Source: Schistocephalus solidus (lineage: Eukaryota; Platyhelminthes; Cestoda; Diphyllobothriidea; Diphyllobothriidae). Taken from it: 64,000 nt of DNA. Every line of letters begins with the position of its first letter. Positions within the stretch are counted from its first letter, which is position 1. Below are positions 46,036-59,070 of this stretch, piece by piece. The notes beneath the pieces were generated by a model. That model did not search any database, was not told the origin of the DNA, and was given only the letters and a program-made list of their open reading frames with translations. Both the position numbers and the translations under genes were made by a program. The stretch spans positions 186,001 to 250,000 of the forward strand of contig WEDG01003255.1 in NCBI GenBank assembly GCA_017591395.1, written 5' to 3'.

Positions 46036-46619
46036 AAACGGCATGGTTGAAATATTTTCTATAAGGAATTGGCAAGATGTGCACTTTTCTAAGAAAAATA
46101 GCTAATTTCTGCTAGTATCGGTAATGATTAAAATAACAGATTTCGCGAACCTGATGAATTTAAATGTGTACCAGGTATTTGCTCAATGACTGGAAATAAT
46201 CTGGAATGCTCATCGGGATTCTTTGGTGCTTGAGTGCTTAGGCCTCCAAAGCTCTAACGTTAGACTGACTTATAGAAACCCTCCCTTACCATGGCAATTG
46301 CTGTACTGAGTAAACAGAGGCTAAATTTAATTTAAAATACCGTGTTTGCATGGAATTTCATGAACTGAGTGAGCTTTGCTCTTTCAGTGATCTGTACCTG
46401 AAGTCGACCCGATTTCCTGGGAGGGGTTGTAGGGGACGACAACTACTGACAGATTTTCAGGAAAATTACTTACCGAGGGTTTGCAGTGTTGGTTCCCATG
46501 ACACATAATTTCAAGCTCTTTCAGACACGTCCTTTTGGCCACCTGCAGAAACCTCACTCGGAAAAAAGTCTACTTAAGTAGGGCGAATTTATTCAATTTA
46601 TTTTCGATGGCCTTATACA

Positions 46620-48445
46620 ATACGTTCCCTATCTCAGGAAATCCGTGAGATAGGGCACGTTATGCGTAATCAGTCACACAAAGTTTTACAGGAGTAAATA
46701 AGCAACCGTTATTAAAAAAATATTACTACAATATCAATATTACATTGTTTAGACATACTACTTTTTTAGAAAAGCGATGGATTCCGAAAGCGTGAAAAAT
46801 CGGGTTAGCTAATTAACTGGAAGTTTTAAATGTACAAAATGCTTGTCCATGTAAATAAACAAGTAAATAAAACACAAGTCAAATTAATTTTGAAAATAGT
46901 CTTTTAGTGTATATTCCATCGCATTAGTCTCCCAGATTATGGACAATGGAAAGTGTGGCCGTTACCAAACAGCCTAAATTTCAGGTTTCACAAGTATTGG
47001 TGGTTTCTTATTCCATTTATCCATTTTTAAGATGCGTTTGACTAAGGCAAATAGATTTTCGCTTAATTGCGCTGACAGGGACGTCACAGGAGTAAAATAT
47101 TTCGTAAGCTGACATGCTGATGGGCCGGTCAGTAACTAATAAATTTAAATAGAATTATTAGGTGAAATCGTAAACGTACCATTTAATGCATATTTAGATG
47201 ACTTTAATTTTGTTAAATTTTCTTCATAAGTATTTGGGGTGTTGGCTTACGATGCATTTCAGCTCGTCCTTGAAATGGTGGTAAATACTTTATGTTTTCC
47301 TGTGTTTTCTGTCTATTGCCCGTTAAATGTAGGTTCTGTGGTATTTGCTTATCAAATATTGAGTTCTGAGACAGTTTTTCTAATGCAGATAGCCGTTTTG
47401 GTCATATTTGTGGACTTACCCAAACATAAAAACTCGTTGCCGAGAAGAATAAACGCCTACAGCATAATTTGACAATTAATACGATTAGGATCGATTTAAA
47501 AAAACTCTTATAATAAGTTACCTCTTTAAAACAACTTTAATGAGATATTTCGCTGTCGAATGTCTTCGTACTCAGTCGTTTTCAAAAATAAAGTCAAGGA
47601 AAAAATGGAGACATTCGGCCGATTTATTCAACTTCGTTAAAAAAATAAGGGGATACGATTTCAGCTGAAAAGGAAAGAAATCACTTTATTTCTTTCTATT
47701 GGAGCGTTTTTTTTGCTATACTTCCTTACTTTTCGGCCAGTTCTAACATTGCAAATGCACCACTGAGTGGCCGGATTTTTTACAAAGATTAAGCGAAGAA
47801 GGGTAAATCTTCCGCCTATTCTGTTTCAATTTTCTGTATTCATTAATATTCAACTGCAGATAGATATTGTTTGGATATTAATCGCGTACGGCCTGACTGA
47901 GAAAATGGCGGCATGTGGCGGCGTTTCGTATACGTGCTTGTTCACAGGCCCAATTATCGGTAAGGTAAAACAAAATACGCGCACATAAGTTTACTCCCGA
48001 GTTTTTTGGCATATTAAATCACAAATTTGCAAAACTGAATTTATTAAAACTAAATCCATCCTTATTTTCCCGAAAACAATGCGATTTCTCATATGTCTAT
48101 TCACCTGATTTTATGTGAACGCAACATCAAATTTTCTGTTCTCTGAAGGAATATATTTAAATTTTTTAGCTTATATTAATGTTCCTTTTGTGTATAACGC
48201 ACACAAAAAATAAGGCTCGGTCAAGACGGTGCAAGAACGTAGAAACACACCTGAAAAACAAGAAACGTCCGATTTGGCCCTGTTTTGCATTCAATGAACA
48301 GATCTGAAACGACTTCTTCCTTAGTTAACAGCATTTCGCGCCTCAATCCAGTATAAAACACACAATTAAGCACTTGAAATGTGTGCCATATTACCATCTT
48401 AATTTTCAAATATGACATTTCCTGAGTGAGGCAATCTACTTTAAC
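46620..48445 (+). repeat. AT-rich dispersed repeat R1, longest copy
   Basis: It matches 31655-33290 from the ctcaggaaat block near its start to aatctact near its end. A local hairpin, ccctatctca/tgagataggg, lies at 46627-46655. A plus frame at 47239-47472 is not preserved in the other copies. The preserved length with no coding content suggests a non-autonomous or fossil element. Confidence 0.7.
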
Positions 48446-48709
48446 TTTAAATATTTTTCCTGAAAAAAATTATTACCGTATCTGATGCTGTCTCTGAGGC
48501 GAATAAAGCTCTTATCCCAATGATTGCATCTACTTCTTCTCAAAATTATTACCATATTTTTATTGCACCCATTTCTTTAGAAAATTCCGTAGTTTACAAT
48601 TTTAAAATATGTGATTAGGGTACCTTTAAGTTTTAAAAATTCAAATTATGATAATTCAAATAGCCCCGTTCACAAATGTATCTTATATGCAAATAAAACG
48701 GTAGATCGC

Positions 48710-48940
48710 CATGAAAATTATTCAGGAATTAAAAACTTTTTAAAACCCAAAAAATACACTTTCTTTGGGTGTGCAACGTAGAGAAAACACTCTTTGCTAT
48801 CAAATAAGTAAAAAAACTAATATTTCTGATCATGTTTTCTATAAAATACATTTGGATATGCAATGGCCTCGAAAATCAAGATAATATGCACGCTATTTAC
48901 ATAGTAATTTTTACCGAGTGCAATTTTTGCAGGCACGTGA
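48710..48940 (+). repeat. AT-rich dispersed repeat R2, partial copy
   Basis: It contains aattaaaaactttttaaaac, ggcctcgaaaatcaagataa and atatgcacgctatttacata, matching 45800-46010 and 55270-55460. It lies about 260 bp beyond the end of R1. Confidence 0.5.
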
Positions 48941-51531
48941 GAAGACATGCATTAAAAAGCCAACATCCTGCCAATTTTGAAGTATTTTCGGAGTATGTTG
49001 CATGGTCTCACCTTAAGCAAAAAAAAATAATTTCCGAATTTCGCTGGGCACTTCGTGAGATACAGCACCTAAATAAACAGTTTTTACGACTATCCTCCCC
49101 GTTACCGCGTCAGCTGACGACCAATTACTTATGTTAGACGATTTATGTCATTATAAAATCACCAATATAACCCGCAACAATGAAGTGAAGAGCATAAACT
49201 TGATCAGCTAAAAGCCAAATACATGAAAATTTGAATTATTAAGGTGCCCTGACAAGGCAACTGCACTAAGAGCTTTGTGTTCGGATACGATCCACACACG
49301 AAACCGGCTAAATTCTCAACGAAACTTTGGACTTCTTCGACTGATGCCTCGCGTACCCGTTTTCATTTAGAGGTCATTCATTTTAAGTTTGGTTTTTTAC
49401 GGGATGCGTCCCAAACGGTTTTTGATTGGCTAATGTTTTTTTGTTAAGTAACGCATAGTTCACATATCGTAAGTGGCTTCAATAATTGAGAACCGCTTAC
49501 CAACAAGGACGAGATTGGGAACGCCGTTTCCGACTTATTCTCCACCATCCACCAGAGGTTCTGAAGCTGGGCTGCGTATGCCAGGTTCTAAACCTACGTT
49601 AATTGATCCCCCACTGCACCCGGGGACTCGTGTGACGTCGCCGGAGATCGGGCAAAGTTAGTCACACGAGAGGGGCATACAACGATCTGAACCGCTGAGA
49701 AGTGGAACCGGGGGCGTTTTTCGACGACCAAGTGACTTGGGGTTTGAATCCTGGCTGTGCAGTCCGGGACTGCACCTTGAGTGGCTTAGAACAGCAATTA
49801 AATCTGAAATAGCAAACACGCCTTAGTTAGTGACGGCTAGCCACTATGCGTGGACCGTAACAACAAGCAAAAATGCCTCTTTTGCTTCGGCAGTCAGGTG
49901 CACTCAAGAGAGAGAAAGAGAGAGAGAGAGCTACGCTTTATTTTGAAAGTAAAATTCCAAAAATTTCAGCAAATAAGATCCTCCATTCACCGTGCAGAAT
50001 CGTCCTTGAATGCGTCTCCAAATATCGATCAATTTAGACTTCCTTCAAAATGGTGCCAGCGTCGTGCGCTGATGACCTCATTTTTGTTGTTCGAATGAAC
50101 AAATAGGGTTAAAATACAGTATATAATGGGTGAACCAGGCCAATCGACGTACATATAAGAGGATTCACATGCGAATGGAGAGCAGAAAAGATGGCGGATC
50201 AATTTCAAAAGCCCGCCTTCATTCGTTAGTGAATAGTAAATCAAGAAAAATCTGCAGTGATCCCTCCTGAATCGCAGTTGTTGCCTTCCAGCCACCCCCC
50301 CCCCCCCCCCCCCACGAAAGTTGACAATTAACGGAATTAAAACCATATGTTCGTATGGTTATTTTAATGTTTTTTGAGCCCCCATAAACCTATTCAAATT
50401 CGTATAAATAATTCCCACCGATGGATAAGATTGTTGGACCTAAGGCGTTGGAACACACTGTTTATATACTTTGCACACATTTACATATTGTATATCATTG
50501 AGGAGTTTTATTTAGTACGTGATACAGCCATTCGCCAGTAGTGCCCTGTGTAGGAAATTAACTGGGCAAGCTAACTGAGAGAGTAGGTTCCAAAAATAGA
50601 AAGGCCCATTGCCACAGAAATACGCGAACCAGCGGAAAATCCGCGCTATATACCTGTATACGCTCACCTATAAAATGCACAATAGACTGAAGGCGCGAAA
50701 GACAACGCACGATAAAGTCGTTGTCGTTTCATTTTGGACGTACAAGGTTTATTGCATATAATTTTGCAGTATAAAATCTTAACTTGCTCTATACTATCGT
50801 ACTTAGTTTTAAGCCCTGTCGTTCCTTTCCTTACAGGGCATCTGTTCACATCTGTTCATGCTCAAATACCATTTTATTGTAGGACTCATAGTCCGCAAAC
50901 GTATAATTCGGATGATTCGTCATCAGACCAGTACGTCATGATAGCGCAGCAAAATGCAAAAAAGATCCAAGGAGCAAAATTGATCGGGGGGGGTGGGGTT
51001 CCGGGGAGAAGAGGAGATGTTACTGAGTGCGATATTACTATGTTGCTGTAATGCGAAGTTGTAGGACACGAGAAAGAGCATAGGAAATTCAGCTTGGGCC
51101 ATGGTAGTAGAAGGGTTTTAACGATCACTTACTGCGAGCATGGATTTGGGATGGTTACCAGGATAGTCACTGCCTCCGGCATCACATGTATCTACTGGTA
51201 TTTTATTCTAATGAGACAAAGAGTCCGGAATATCAAAAAGATTTTAAATTTAGACATTTGACGATGAAGTCGCTGAAGGGTGGGTTTCACAAAAAATCTG
51301 CATGGTCTTTAATATGATCCTTTTAATCACGCAGTAAATTAACCGTCGTCCCAGTGCGCATAGAAGCTAAGTGATCGGTGCGCCATGTACTTCAGGTGCT
51401 CTAATTGGAGACTGTAGAGGTATTCCAGGCTATAAGCAGGAAGAGCTGTTAAAATAGACTCAATTACCCTTTTTGAACCGATAAAATTACTGTGAATTAA
51501 CAGTCCTTTTTCACCTCCAGCCGTACCTACA
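48941..51531. other. Unassigned upstream region of the Fez-family gene
   Basis: No gene recognised. It holds a (GA)n tract (49912-49932), a run of 19 C (50295-50313) and G-rich ggggggg (50985-50995). The stretch 49495-49610 looks like a decayed SINE (tccaccatccaccagaggtt). A possible exon at 50837-51051 follows a good acceptor (ccttacag). Confidence 0.3.
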
Positions 51532-51960
51532 ATGTCAAGCTGCTCCTCCAGTCTGTCCTTCTCAATCGATGGACTGATGAATTCAAGCAGCAAGGTGACC
51601 CGAAGCAGGGAGTCTACTGGCGACTCATCGGTATCGGCGGTCCAAGTTTCTGTCCATGCCGATTTGTGCCGTGAGACGACCGACAGGCGCAATGACATGA
51701 CACTGGTGACCAGCCAATCAGGCAGTAGTATCAGTCGTTCGGGCATCTGGGAGCCTTTCGGGGTAAGCGGTGCGGAGGCAGTAGATGCCGAACTGCCCTA
51801 CAGCACCTCCAGGTGTTGGGATAACAGCTCGGACAGGGAAGACTCCAACGCAGCAGCTAAGACCTTCGTCTGTCCGCATTGCAACAAGGTGTTTAATGCC
51901 CACTACAACCTCACCCGTCATATGCCCATCCATACGGGTGCACGACCCTTCATCTGCAAG
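51532..51960 (+). CDS. fezf: Fez-family zinc-finger protein, exon 1
   Basis: Encodes residues 1-143 of a nuclear transcription factor of the Fez family (vertebrate FEZF1/2, Drosophila earmuff), which act mainly as repressors in neural patterning. An Eh1-type Groucho-binding motif (FSIDGLM, residues 10-16) lies at the N terminus, as in the family. Finger 1 (C114, C117, H130, H134; [11 protein letters not shown]) and the first Cys of finger 2 (C142) follow. The exon ends at ATCTGCAAG|gttagt in phase 0. The start chosen is the first ATG after an in-frame stop at 51493-51495. A pyrimidine-rich acceptor (ctttttcacctccag, to 51520) sits just upstream, so this could instead be an internal exon with coding sequence further 5'. 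Confidence 0.9.
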
Positions 51961-52682
51961 GTTAGTCAGTGCGATCGAGGGCCTTTCACGATGCAATTCC
52001 TGTCATTCTGGCTGCCTGATTTTTAAAATTCAGAAACAGTAGCTTTTTTTGCCACTTAACGGATAGTTTGTTTTATCTGAGGCGTTCAATAGAACAGACC
52101 GTTAGGGAGTTGGCATAAGAACCTTGCCAAGTGGGTGCTAGCGGTTGGCCCCCAAACCAGGTGGCATAACTGCCATCGAAATGTCAATTGAAACACTTCG
52201 ATTTTCGGTAATTCATCCTCAATTACATGAAGAATGCAGTCATGATGTATGGACGCCGTCGTTGACACTTCGTTGCTAAAGAAGTGAATTGGACAGTGTA
52301 ACAGAACGGCCAAGACAAGAACTAACAAAACAGAGCCCTGTAAAATTAAAAAAAACGCCTCAGCGTTGAAATTGAATCGTCTCGTAATGAACCTCATTTG
52401 CATTCTTTCATCTGAGATAGACAGATTGGAACCGTAAGTTACGTGTGATAAATGCGCTGAGTGACAGTGTAGGCCAAAATAAGGATGGTTATAATCCCCG
52501 CTTCGCCCCCCCCATACACGGGAAAATATTAAACTTACTGTATAATCTGTATGCGAACTGTAGCTGTTCCCTCATCCAGTTGAACCTCTAGTCTCTCTAA
52601 CGACATTGGACAGATAATTATCATTTTTAAAAAGATTACCGCCTCGTTGAACTAACGACAGCTTGCTTTATTTGTTTTTTAG
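51961..52682 (+). other. Fez-family gene intron 1
   Basis: It begins gttagt and ends in a pyrimidine-rich tract tttgttttttag. It splits finger 2 after its first Cys and the following Lys. The minus frame 52086-52403 inside it is unrecognised. Confidence 0.85.
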
Positions 52683-53507
<825 letters not shown>

Positions 53508-54112
53508 GTGTCAAACCATTCATCTGCGAGGTGTGCAATAAAGGCTTCCATCAGAAAGGGAACTACAAGAACCACAAGCTGACACACAGTGTCGAAAAAC
53601 AGTATAAGTGTCCCCTGTGCCACAAAGCCTTCCACCAGATCTACAATCTCACCTTCCATATGCACACTCACAACGAGCAAAAGCCGTTTGTATGCAGTTG
53701 TTGTGGCAAGGGCTTCTGTCGGAACTTCGACCTCAAGAAGCACTTTCGAAAACTCCATGGTGAGGTCTCCAGTGAGGGGGTCTCTAGGGTGAACATGGTC
53801 CATCCAATGCTTGAGAAGAAGTGTAGGCTTAAAGATGCTTCCAAACGCAAAGCCAGCGGATCAAAGCCGAGGTATAGAATTCCCTCAGACATTGAACTCC
53901 GGACTAGATTTCAAAGGCACGCCCTTTTAAATCGACCGCATCGGTCGCCGAATGGTCTTCAAGACCACAGGCTACAGAGTCCCGGCAAGCAATGTTCCTA
54001 CGATGGTCCGGTGTTGGAGGACGCAAAAACTACCCACTTCTCGTCCTCGGTACCATTTCAGTCCCCCACAGACACACCAGTCAGCCAACACCAAAGCCAA
54101 TTGCCCTCCTAA
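53508..54112 (+). CDS. fezf: Fez-family zinc-finger protein, exon 3 (C-terminal)
   Basis: Encodes residues 192-392. Fingers 4 (C198, C201, H214, H218; [16 protein letters not shown]), 5 (C226, C229, H242, H246; [16 protein letters not shown]) and 6 (C254, C257, H270, H275; [17 protein letters not shown]) complete the six-finger array in the order and with the cores typical of the Fez family. A basic tail ([17 protein letters not shown]) and a Ser/Pro/Gln-rich end follow to a TAA at 54110-54112. An overlapping plus frame (53952-54455) is Pro-rich and protein-like, so the true C terminus may differ if a base is missing or wrong in this assembly. Confidence 0.9.
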
Positions 54113-54924
54113 CGTAACGTTCCCCCTCAGTCCTGGACGATTCCAAAGCCCCAACAGACTAAACGAGTCGATCTTCTTTCCAGACCAGTTTCTGCCCCCA
54201 GATATCCTCGCCTGCATAAGACAGAGTCAGGCTCTCATGCGGTTCGGTAGTATAGCATTTTTGCCGCCTTGTGCATCGCCCACGAAGGCACCCATCAGAG
54301 ATGCTTTCCCCTTCCAACCCCCAACGGCACCACGATATGCCCTGCCGACGGGTTTTGGCTTTCAGATCCCCCCACCAGCTGTCCTCCGCCAACTCCTACC
54401 GCTACAGCATCAACTCTTTATCGCAGACCGGATTGGACGATCACCCCTGGTTTGACTGCTCTCGGTGTCACCCCACAGTCCCCCAACCAGATTGAAATTT
54501 TATCAAACAGATAGTACCCGGTACTTTTACCTGTCGGCAGTCAGGATTTAACTTTTTCTGTCTTTCGAACACGAGTTAAAGATGCGATTTGCTTTGCTCC
54601 CTCTCTTGCAGACGTTCCTATTCTATTCTTTTTCAACGGTGGACTCCTCCTTCTCCACCCCATATGGACATAATTGTCTGTTTACAATCTAATTAACCAC
54701 CAATTGGCGACCGAAGAATGGAATGACCGTTCTGAAGCTCTGGGGATGGATTTCAACTGGAGGGCATTACCTGAGTAGACTTCCTCATTGCTAACCGAAT
54801 TTTTAACGTTATCGCAGACATGATGTTTGAATCTTCAGTTGTACTGTGATATTAATTATCATCCAGCATATTTATGTTACTTCAGAATGCCGGATTTTGA
54901 GCAAAATTCTTTCCGGCCAGCTGC
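54113..54924 (+). other. 3' region of the Fez-family gene
   Basis: It holds the rest of the alternative Pro-rich frame (to 54455) and probably 3' UTR. No clear AATAAA signal was located close by. The sequence beyond 54520 is AT-rich and unassigned. Confidence 0.35.
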
Positions 54925-55500
54925 AAAAAATGTACGAACATATACTTTTTTGCACTCATTTGGTAGCAACTCATGTCTTCTTAAAAGTTTGTACTGAAGA
55001 AAGGGTATCCTTCTGTTTTAAAAGAAGTTTCTATATATGAGATTTTTAAGACCGTGAAATGTCTTTTCCTAACGCAACGTATCCATGAATTTAGTAATGC
55101 TACTTATCAAGTAGAAAACATAGTTCACATCTAAGGCCAAATTGTATGAACACTACGTGTCATATTCCTCATGACCTAGAAAACTGTGTGATATTCCTTA
55201 GACGGAATGCATAAAGCATATAGTTAGCAAATCCTAAATGCAAGCGTAACGGCCGGTGGGGTTAAATTTATTCGGAAATTAAAAGCATGTTTCCTAACCG
55301 CAAGGTACCCTTTTCTTCAAGTACAATCTTGGAAGAAGACATACTTTTCTACCAAATAAGTATAAGAAAGAATATTTTTGAGCATGCTTTTGTATAAAGT
55401 ATATTTGACTGTATAAGGGCATCGAAAATCAATGATAAAATTGCACATCACTTAAGTGGCTATTTCTTACGGAGTATAGTTGAAAAGAAGACGAAGACAT
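54925..55500 (+). repeat. AT-rich dispersed repeat R2, copy 2
   Basis: It has a ctcatttggtagcaactcat block, tttattcggaaattaaaagc, a ctaccaaataagtataagaa block and gggcatcgaaaatcaatgat, colinear with 45470-46035. Confidence 0.55.
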
Positions 55501-55699
55501 GATCATTGGGATGGAAAGTTTAATGGTCTGAGATTTCAAACTCGAATAACAGTTCATCCTCCTCAGAGACCGTTGGAGCGCAACAGGACATTTATGCAGT
55601 TATACCGCGAGCGTGGCGGGATCTGCTGGGTCTGCTTCGCGTCACCTGACTCACGCCGTGGGTCCCACGGCGTGGTGGCGGTGATGTGATGTGAGCTGG

Positions 55700-56320
55700 G
55701 TCACCTGGTTGTGTGGGCGTGGCCCGGGATAACACTGGGGTAAGTCAATAAGTCTATGGATGGAGTTGGTGCGACGTCGAACTCATGGCTCTCCTCCAGC
55801 ATGTGGATGGCAACGTGAGACAGTGAGTCACATCTCCGAACGGCCCTTTCACGAGCTGAGGCGTCGACCCGTCTGACCTGCATAATGACGAGGAGAATTC
55901 TGGCACGGAAGTTGATACACTACACCCGATCGCTCGCCTGTGGATAGCCGGCTCTTCCTCTTCCTGACTCTGGCACTCATGGTAGCTGCCGACCAATGGG
56001 CGATGTCCACGCCTAACTCCTCCGCGATGCATTCGGTTGCCTCGGGCACATGCTTTATGTACGGCAGAGAGGACCATATTGTTGGGATCTCTCGTCCGTT
56101 TGTCCGACTTGGGTGCGTACGTATGCAGCCGTTTTGAACTAATTGGCTCCTGAGATACCGTAGTTCTTGTGCTCGTCCCTCGGGCTCGCTACAGCGCGTT
56201 TTTATCCGTCCGAAGAACGCCCTAACACAGCTTACACAGAGTGTAGTATTTTCAGGCGACCGGAAAGCAACTCGCTCGAAGGCTGACATTCTGAGAGGAC
56301 TGAAATATCTTGGAATTATG
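55700..56320 (-). mobile_element. Penelope-like element fragment of a second family
   Basis: The minus frame 56289-55849 ends the RT (GRAQELRYLRSQLVQNG) and enters the endonuclease (RKSRLSTGERSGVVYQLPC, then HYAGQTGRRLSS). Another frame continues RRCDSLSHVAIHMLEESHEF (about 55835-55776). The core YAGQTGR corresponds to GIY-YIG. The usual Pro after NGY is lost (NGCIRTH) and a frameshift separates the two parts. Sequence similarity to copies 1-3 is low, so this is a different PLE family. Confidence 0.75.
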
Positions 56321-56798
56321 CTGCATGGTAATTATTGCTAAAAATTTACTTACGTAAGCTTTGAGAAGCGCAAACACACTCAAATTTCGGTTAAAATTTC
56401 ATGATATAAAATATTTACTGTAGTTCTGTCTTGCTGAGGCTCGAAGGTGGTAAGTGGTGAGGTAGAAATACACAGACAGAGTTATTATTAACCTCTCAAA
56501 ACCACAAGCCACGGGAGCCGTGGTGCTCTGTTATTTTATTATAATACCCTACCCAATTTTTATGTCCCGACGCGGAAATGCGAGATAGTGTTATAGGCGC
56601 GATTTCTTCGTTCTACTGGCTTGAGCAAGTCAACCGCGAACGCGCCCAAAGTCTCACTATTTATTCAACTAATACCGATTTTTTATAACAGGCGTGACTT
56701 TGGCATGGTGATCGTAGATTAGCTGTTTCTTATGTAATAATCCACTCGTGAAAAAGTTGTCAAGTTCGGTCTTTCACCGAGAGGGCTGTACGCGTGAG
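56321..56798. other. Unassigned stretch
   Basis: Nothing recognised. CpG density rises toward the minisatellite. Confidence 0.3.
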
Positions 56799-56982
56799 CC
56801 AAAACAACACGCTCGCTCGATTATGCACAGTGAGCACTGATTGGCCAAAACAACACGCTCGCTCGATTATGCACAGTGAGCACTGATTGGCCAAAACAAA
56901 ACGCTCGCTCGATTATGCACAGTGAGCACTGATTGGCCAAAACAACACGCTCGCTCGATTATGCACAGTGAGCACTGATTGG
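56799..56982. repeat. 46-bp minisatellite, four units
   Basis: Unit: ccaaaacaacacgctcgctc followed by gattatgcacagtgagcactgattgg read in two parts. Four tandem units are identical except one base in unit 3 (caaaacg for caacacg). Each junction makes gattggccaaaac, which contains an inverted CCAAT pentamer. Confidence 0.95.
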
Positions 56983-58060
56983 CCAGCAGAATTCATGGCT
57001 GGCTGTTGCTTGGGCTTCACGCAGGAGCAAAGGAACTAAAATTGCTCAATGATTTACAGTTTGTGCATCCATGTGTTGTTTTCTATGAGAGGCGAGTAAT
57101 CTAAACTCGATAATTTTACCCAACGGGAATGGCCACATGTAAAAAAATTTTCTCCACGTAAATCTGATGAAGCAGGGTGAAAACAAGCAGGTTCTTTGTA
57201 GAAAATCGGACGTTTTGTTGATATGGAAAGTCATATTTACAGATTAGTTTGGTTTCACGTCCGAAAACGCAGTACTAACGTAAAGAAAGTAGACATCCAT
57301 CTGTGAAATAACAGAGTAAATCGCCTTCTCGAGAGCTAAATTAGTAGATAATTTTGTTCGATTAATTCAGAGCATTTTCATTTCCAAAATTCGCTGTGGA
57401 CGCTCATTTTGCTCGGCGATGAGATTTCAGGTTTAGATGAGTACTAAAAGTACGACCCAAACAGCCATCCGAGCTAGAAAAAATGGACAGGAACTTACTT
57501 CTTCAGTAAATCATCTTTAAGAAAAATCGGACTTTTAAGGTTTCGAGAAACACGTAGCACAGAACCCATCTTACGGGCAGTCGACTGATCACACTGCAAA
57601 ACGAAAATTATTTGCCAAATATTCAAGTACTAAAAACATCTTAGCAATTTTATAGAAGCAATGTGCTCTTGATGCATACAAAATGTTATGTTTATACTTC
57701 CAGGCTCTACTTATTTTCAAATTGAGTAGTCACTGACCAGCATCTACAGGTGACCTAATAAAATATTTATTCCTGGGATACCCCATATCGGCGAACTCAA
57801 GTGAAATCGTCTTTGAATTAGGCAACCGCATCTCAAACTATATGAAAAACGGGGAAAAACAGGCTGTTAGTTGAAAACGTCACTATGAGACTATTTCCAG
57901 ACGCTATTCTGTTTATGCTGCCTTATGTACGCAGTTTTTTTGCATGCACTTGAAACGATTCTTTGAATTTTCCGTATTTCTGCTCTCCTAAAGCATTCTT
58001 ATTTCTAAGAAACGTAATATTACTTTCAACACACTTTGTTTATTCATTGCTTAGTGCTCA
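56983..58060. other. Unassigned AT-rich stretch
   Basis: No gene or repeat recognised; frames are short. Confidence 0.3.
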
Positions 58061-58834
58061 CCGATTACTAAGGGGGCGAGTGAGTTCCGTTAGCGATCGG
58101 TGAGCGTTCGTCAACGAATGTCAATATTTCCGATCTAAACCGGCAAGAAAACGAGCCCGTGGTGCAATGGTTAGATGGTCTAGTCGGTAATTTGCGAATC
58201 CATCGTACAGAGAGCAGCGAACCAGTGCCAGGAGCACGAACATGCATCAGCCTCATCCGACTGCACTTTCCGCACTGCCCACGTACATTCAGGCACCGCA
58301 TGGGCCTATAAGGCCACATGATTCTTCATGCAAACCGACTAAAACACAACATTGCATCTCTCCTCATCAGCTTCTGCATCCCACATGATCACACGCAACA
58401 CCACACAAAACGTGCTTGCAACCTGCATCTCTCACTGAGAGAGAAGAATGATCCTCAGCTACTTCTCCATGTGGCTCCTCTGATGCATGTGTGATCTGAG
58501 CTTAAGAATATCACGGTGCGATAAGCACCGGGACTTGGAAGGTTGCCAACAGATAAGTATACTCAGACCTCACAGTCAGTCCAACGTGTCTTGTGTAGAG
58601 TGGCTGGCTGGTGGTCCGAGAGACAGGCAGCGATGGCTCCTTCTTAACGTGACCGCTGGCACTATCACACATGTGAGTAGTTTAACCCCACATTGTGTGA
58701 AATCCTGGTGCTTGTGTTTGTGGAGCCAGGTCATGTACGTAGTACGAGTAGAAGAGGTGATCAGTAGCTGCGCCCATTTCCGCCTTAGACAACTGACTGG
58801 CTCGAGCGATGGGCCGAACCCCTCACAGCTGTGT
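58061..58834 (+). repeat. SINE leader/head fused to LINE-A 3' fragment
   Basis: The SINE leader (gtgagttccgttagcgatcgg) and the start of the tRNA-like head (gagcccgtggtgcaatggtta, about 58155) break at about 58179. The sequence then becomes the LINE-A finger region (aatttgcgaatccatcg ..., ending caccgcatgggcctataagg) and the UTR (acggtgcgataagcaccg ... tggtccgagagacagg), with a U1-like piece to 58800. The fusion has no visible spacer. Confidence 0.65.
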
Positions 58835-59070
58835 CCTGTAGCGGCACAAGATCAGTGAAACACGTGTCTGGGCATTTGGGTAGTAAATATGATGTCAATA
58901 TGGTGTATCCTGTAACCAGAATATATATTACTGACTGCCTGTTAGAGTTTTGATTAATAATATGCCGTTGGCCCGCTGTGGCTGATGGAATTCAAACCAA
59001 ATATGCACATTAACTTTTGATCAGACTGATTTACATACTCCACGTTAACGATTATTTTTTTAAGAAATCA
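58835..59070. repeat. R3 dispersed repeat copy
   Basis: It has agctgtgtcctgtagcggca, agatcagtgaaacacgtgtc, tgactgcctgttagagtttt and gctgtggctgatgga, as at 9490-9740. Confidence 0.6.

Noticed and set aside
50295..50313. C19 run as a structural element
   Set aside because: A lone homopolymer, likely slippage or sequencing noise.
51339..51746. Minus-strand gene opposite the Fez-family exon 1
   Set aside because: It is the antisense of a well-supported coding exon and has no recognisable motif.
56799..56982. CRISPR array
   Set aside because: Units are contiguous with no spacers, there are no cas genes, and the DNA is from an animal.
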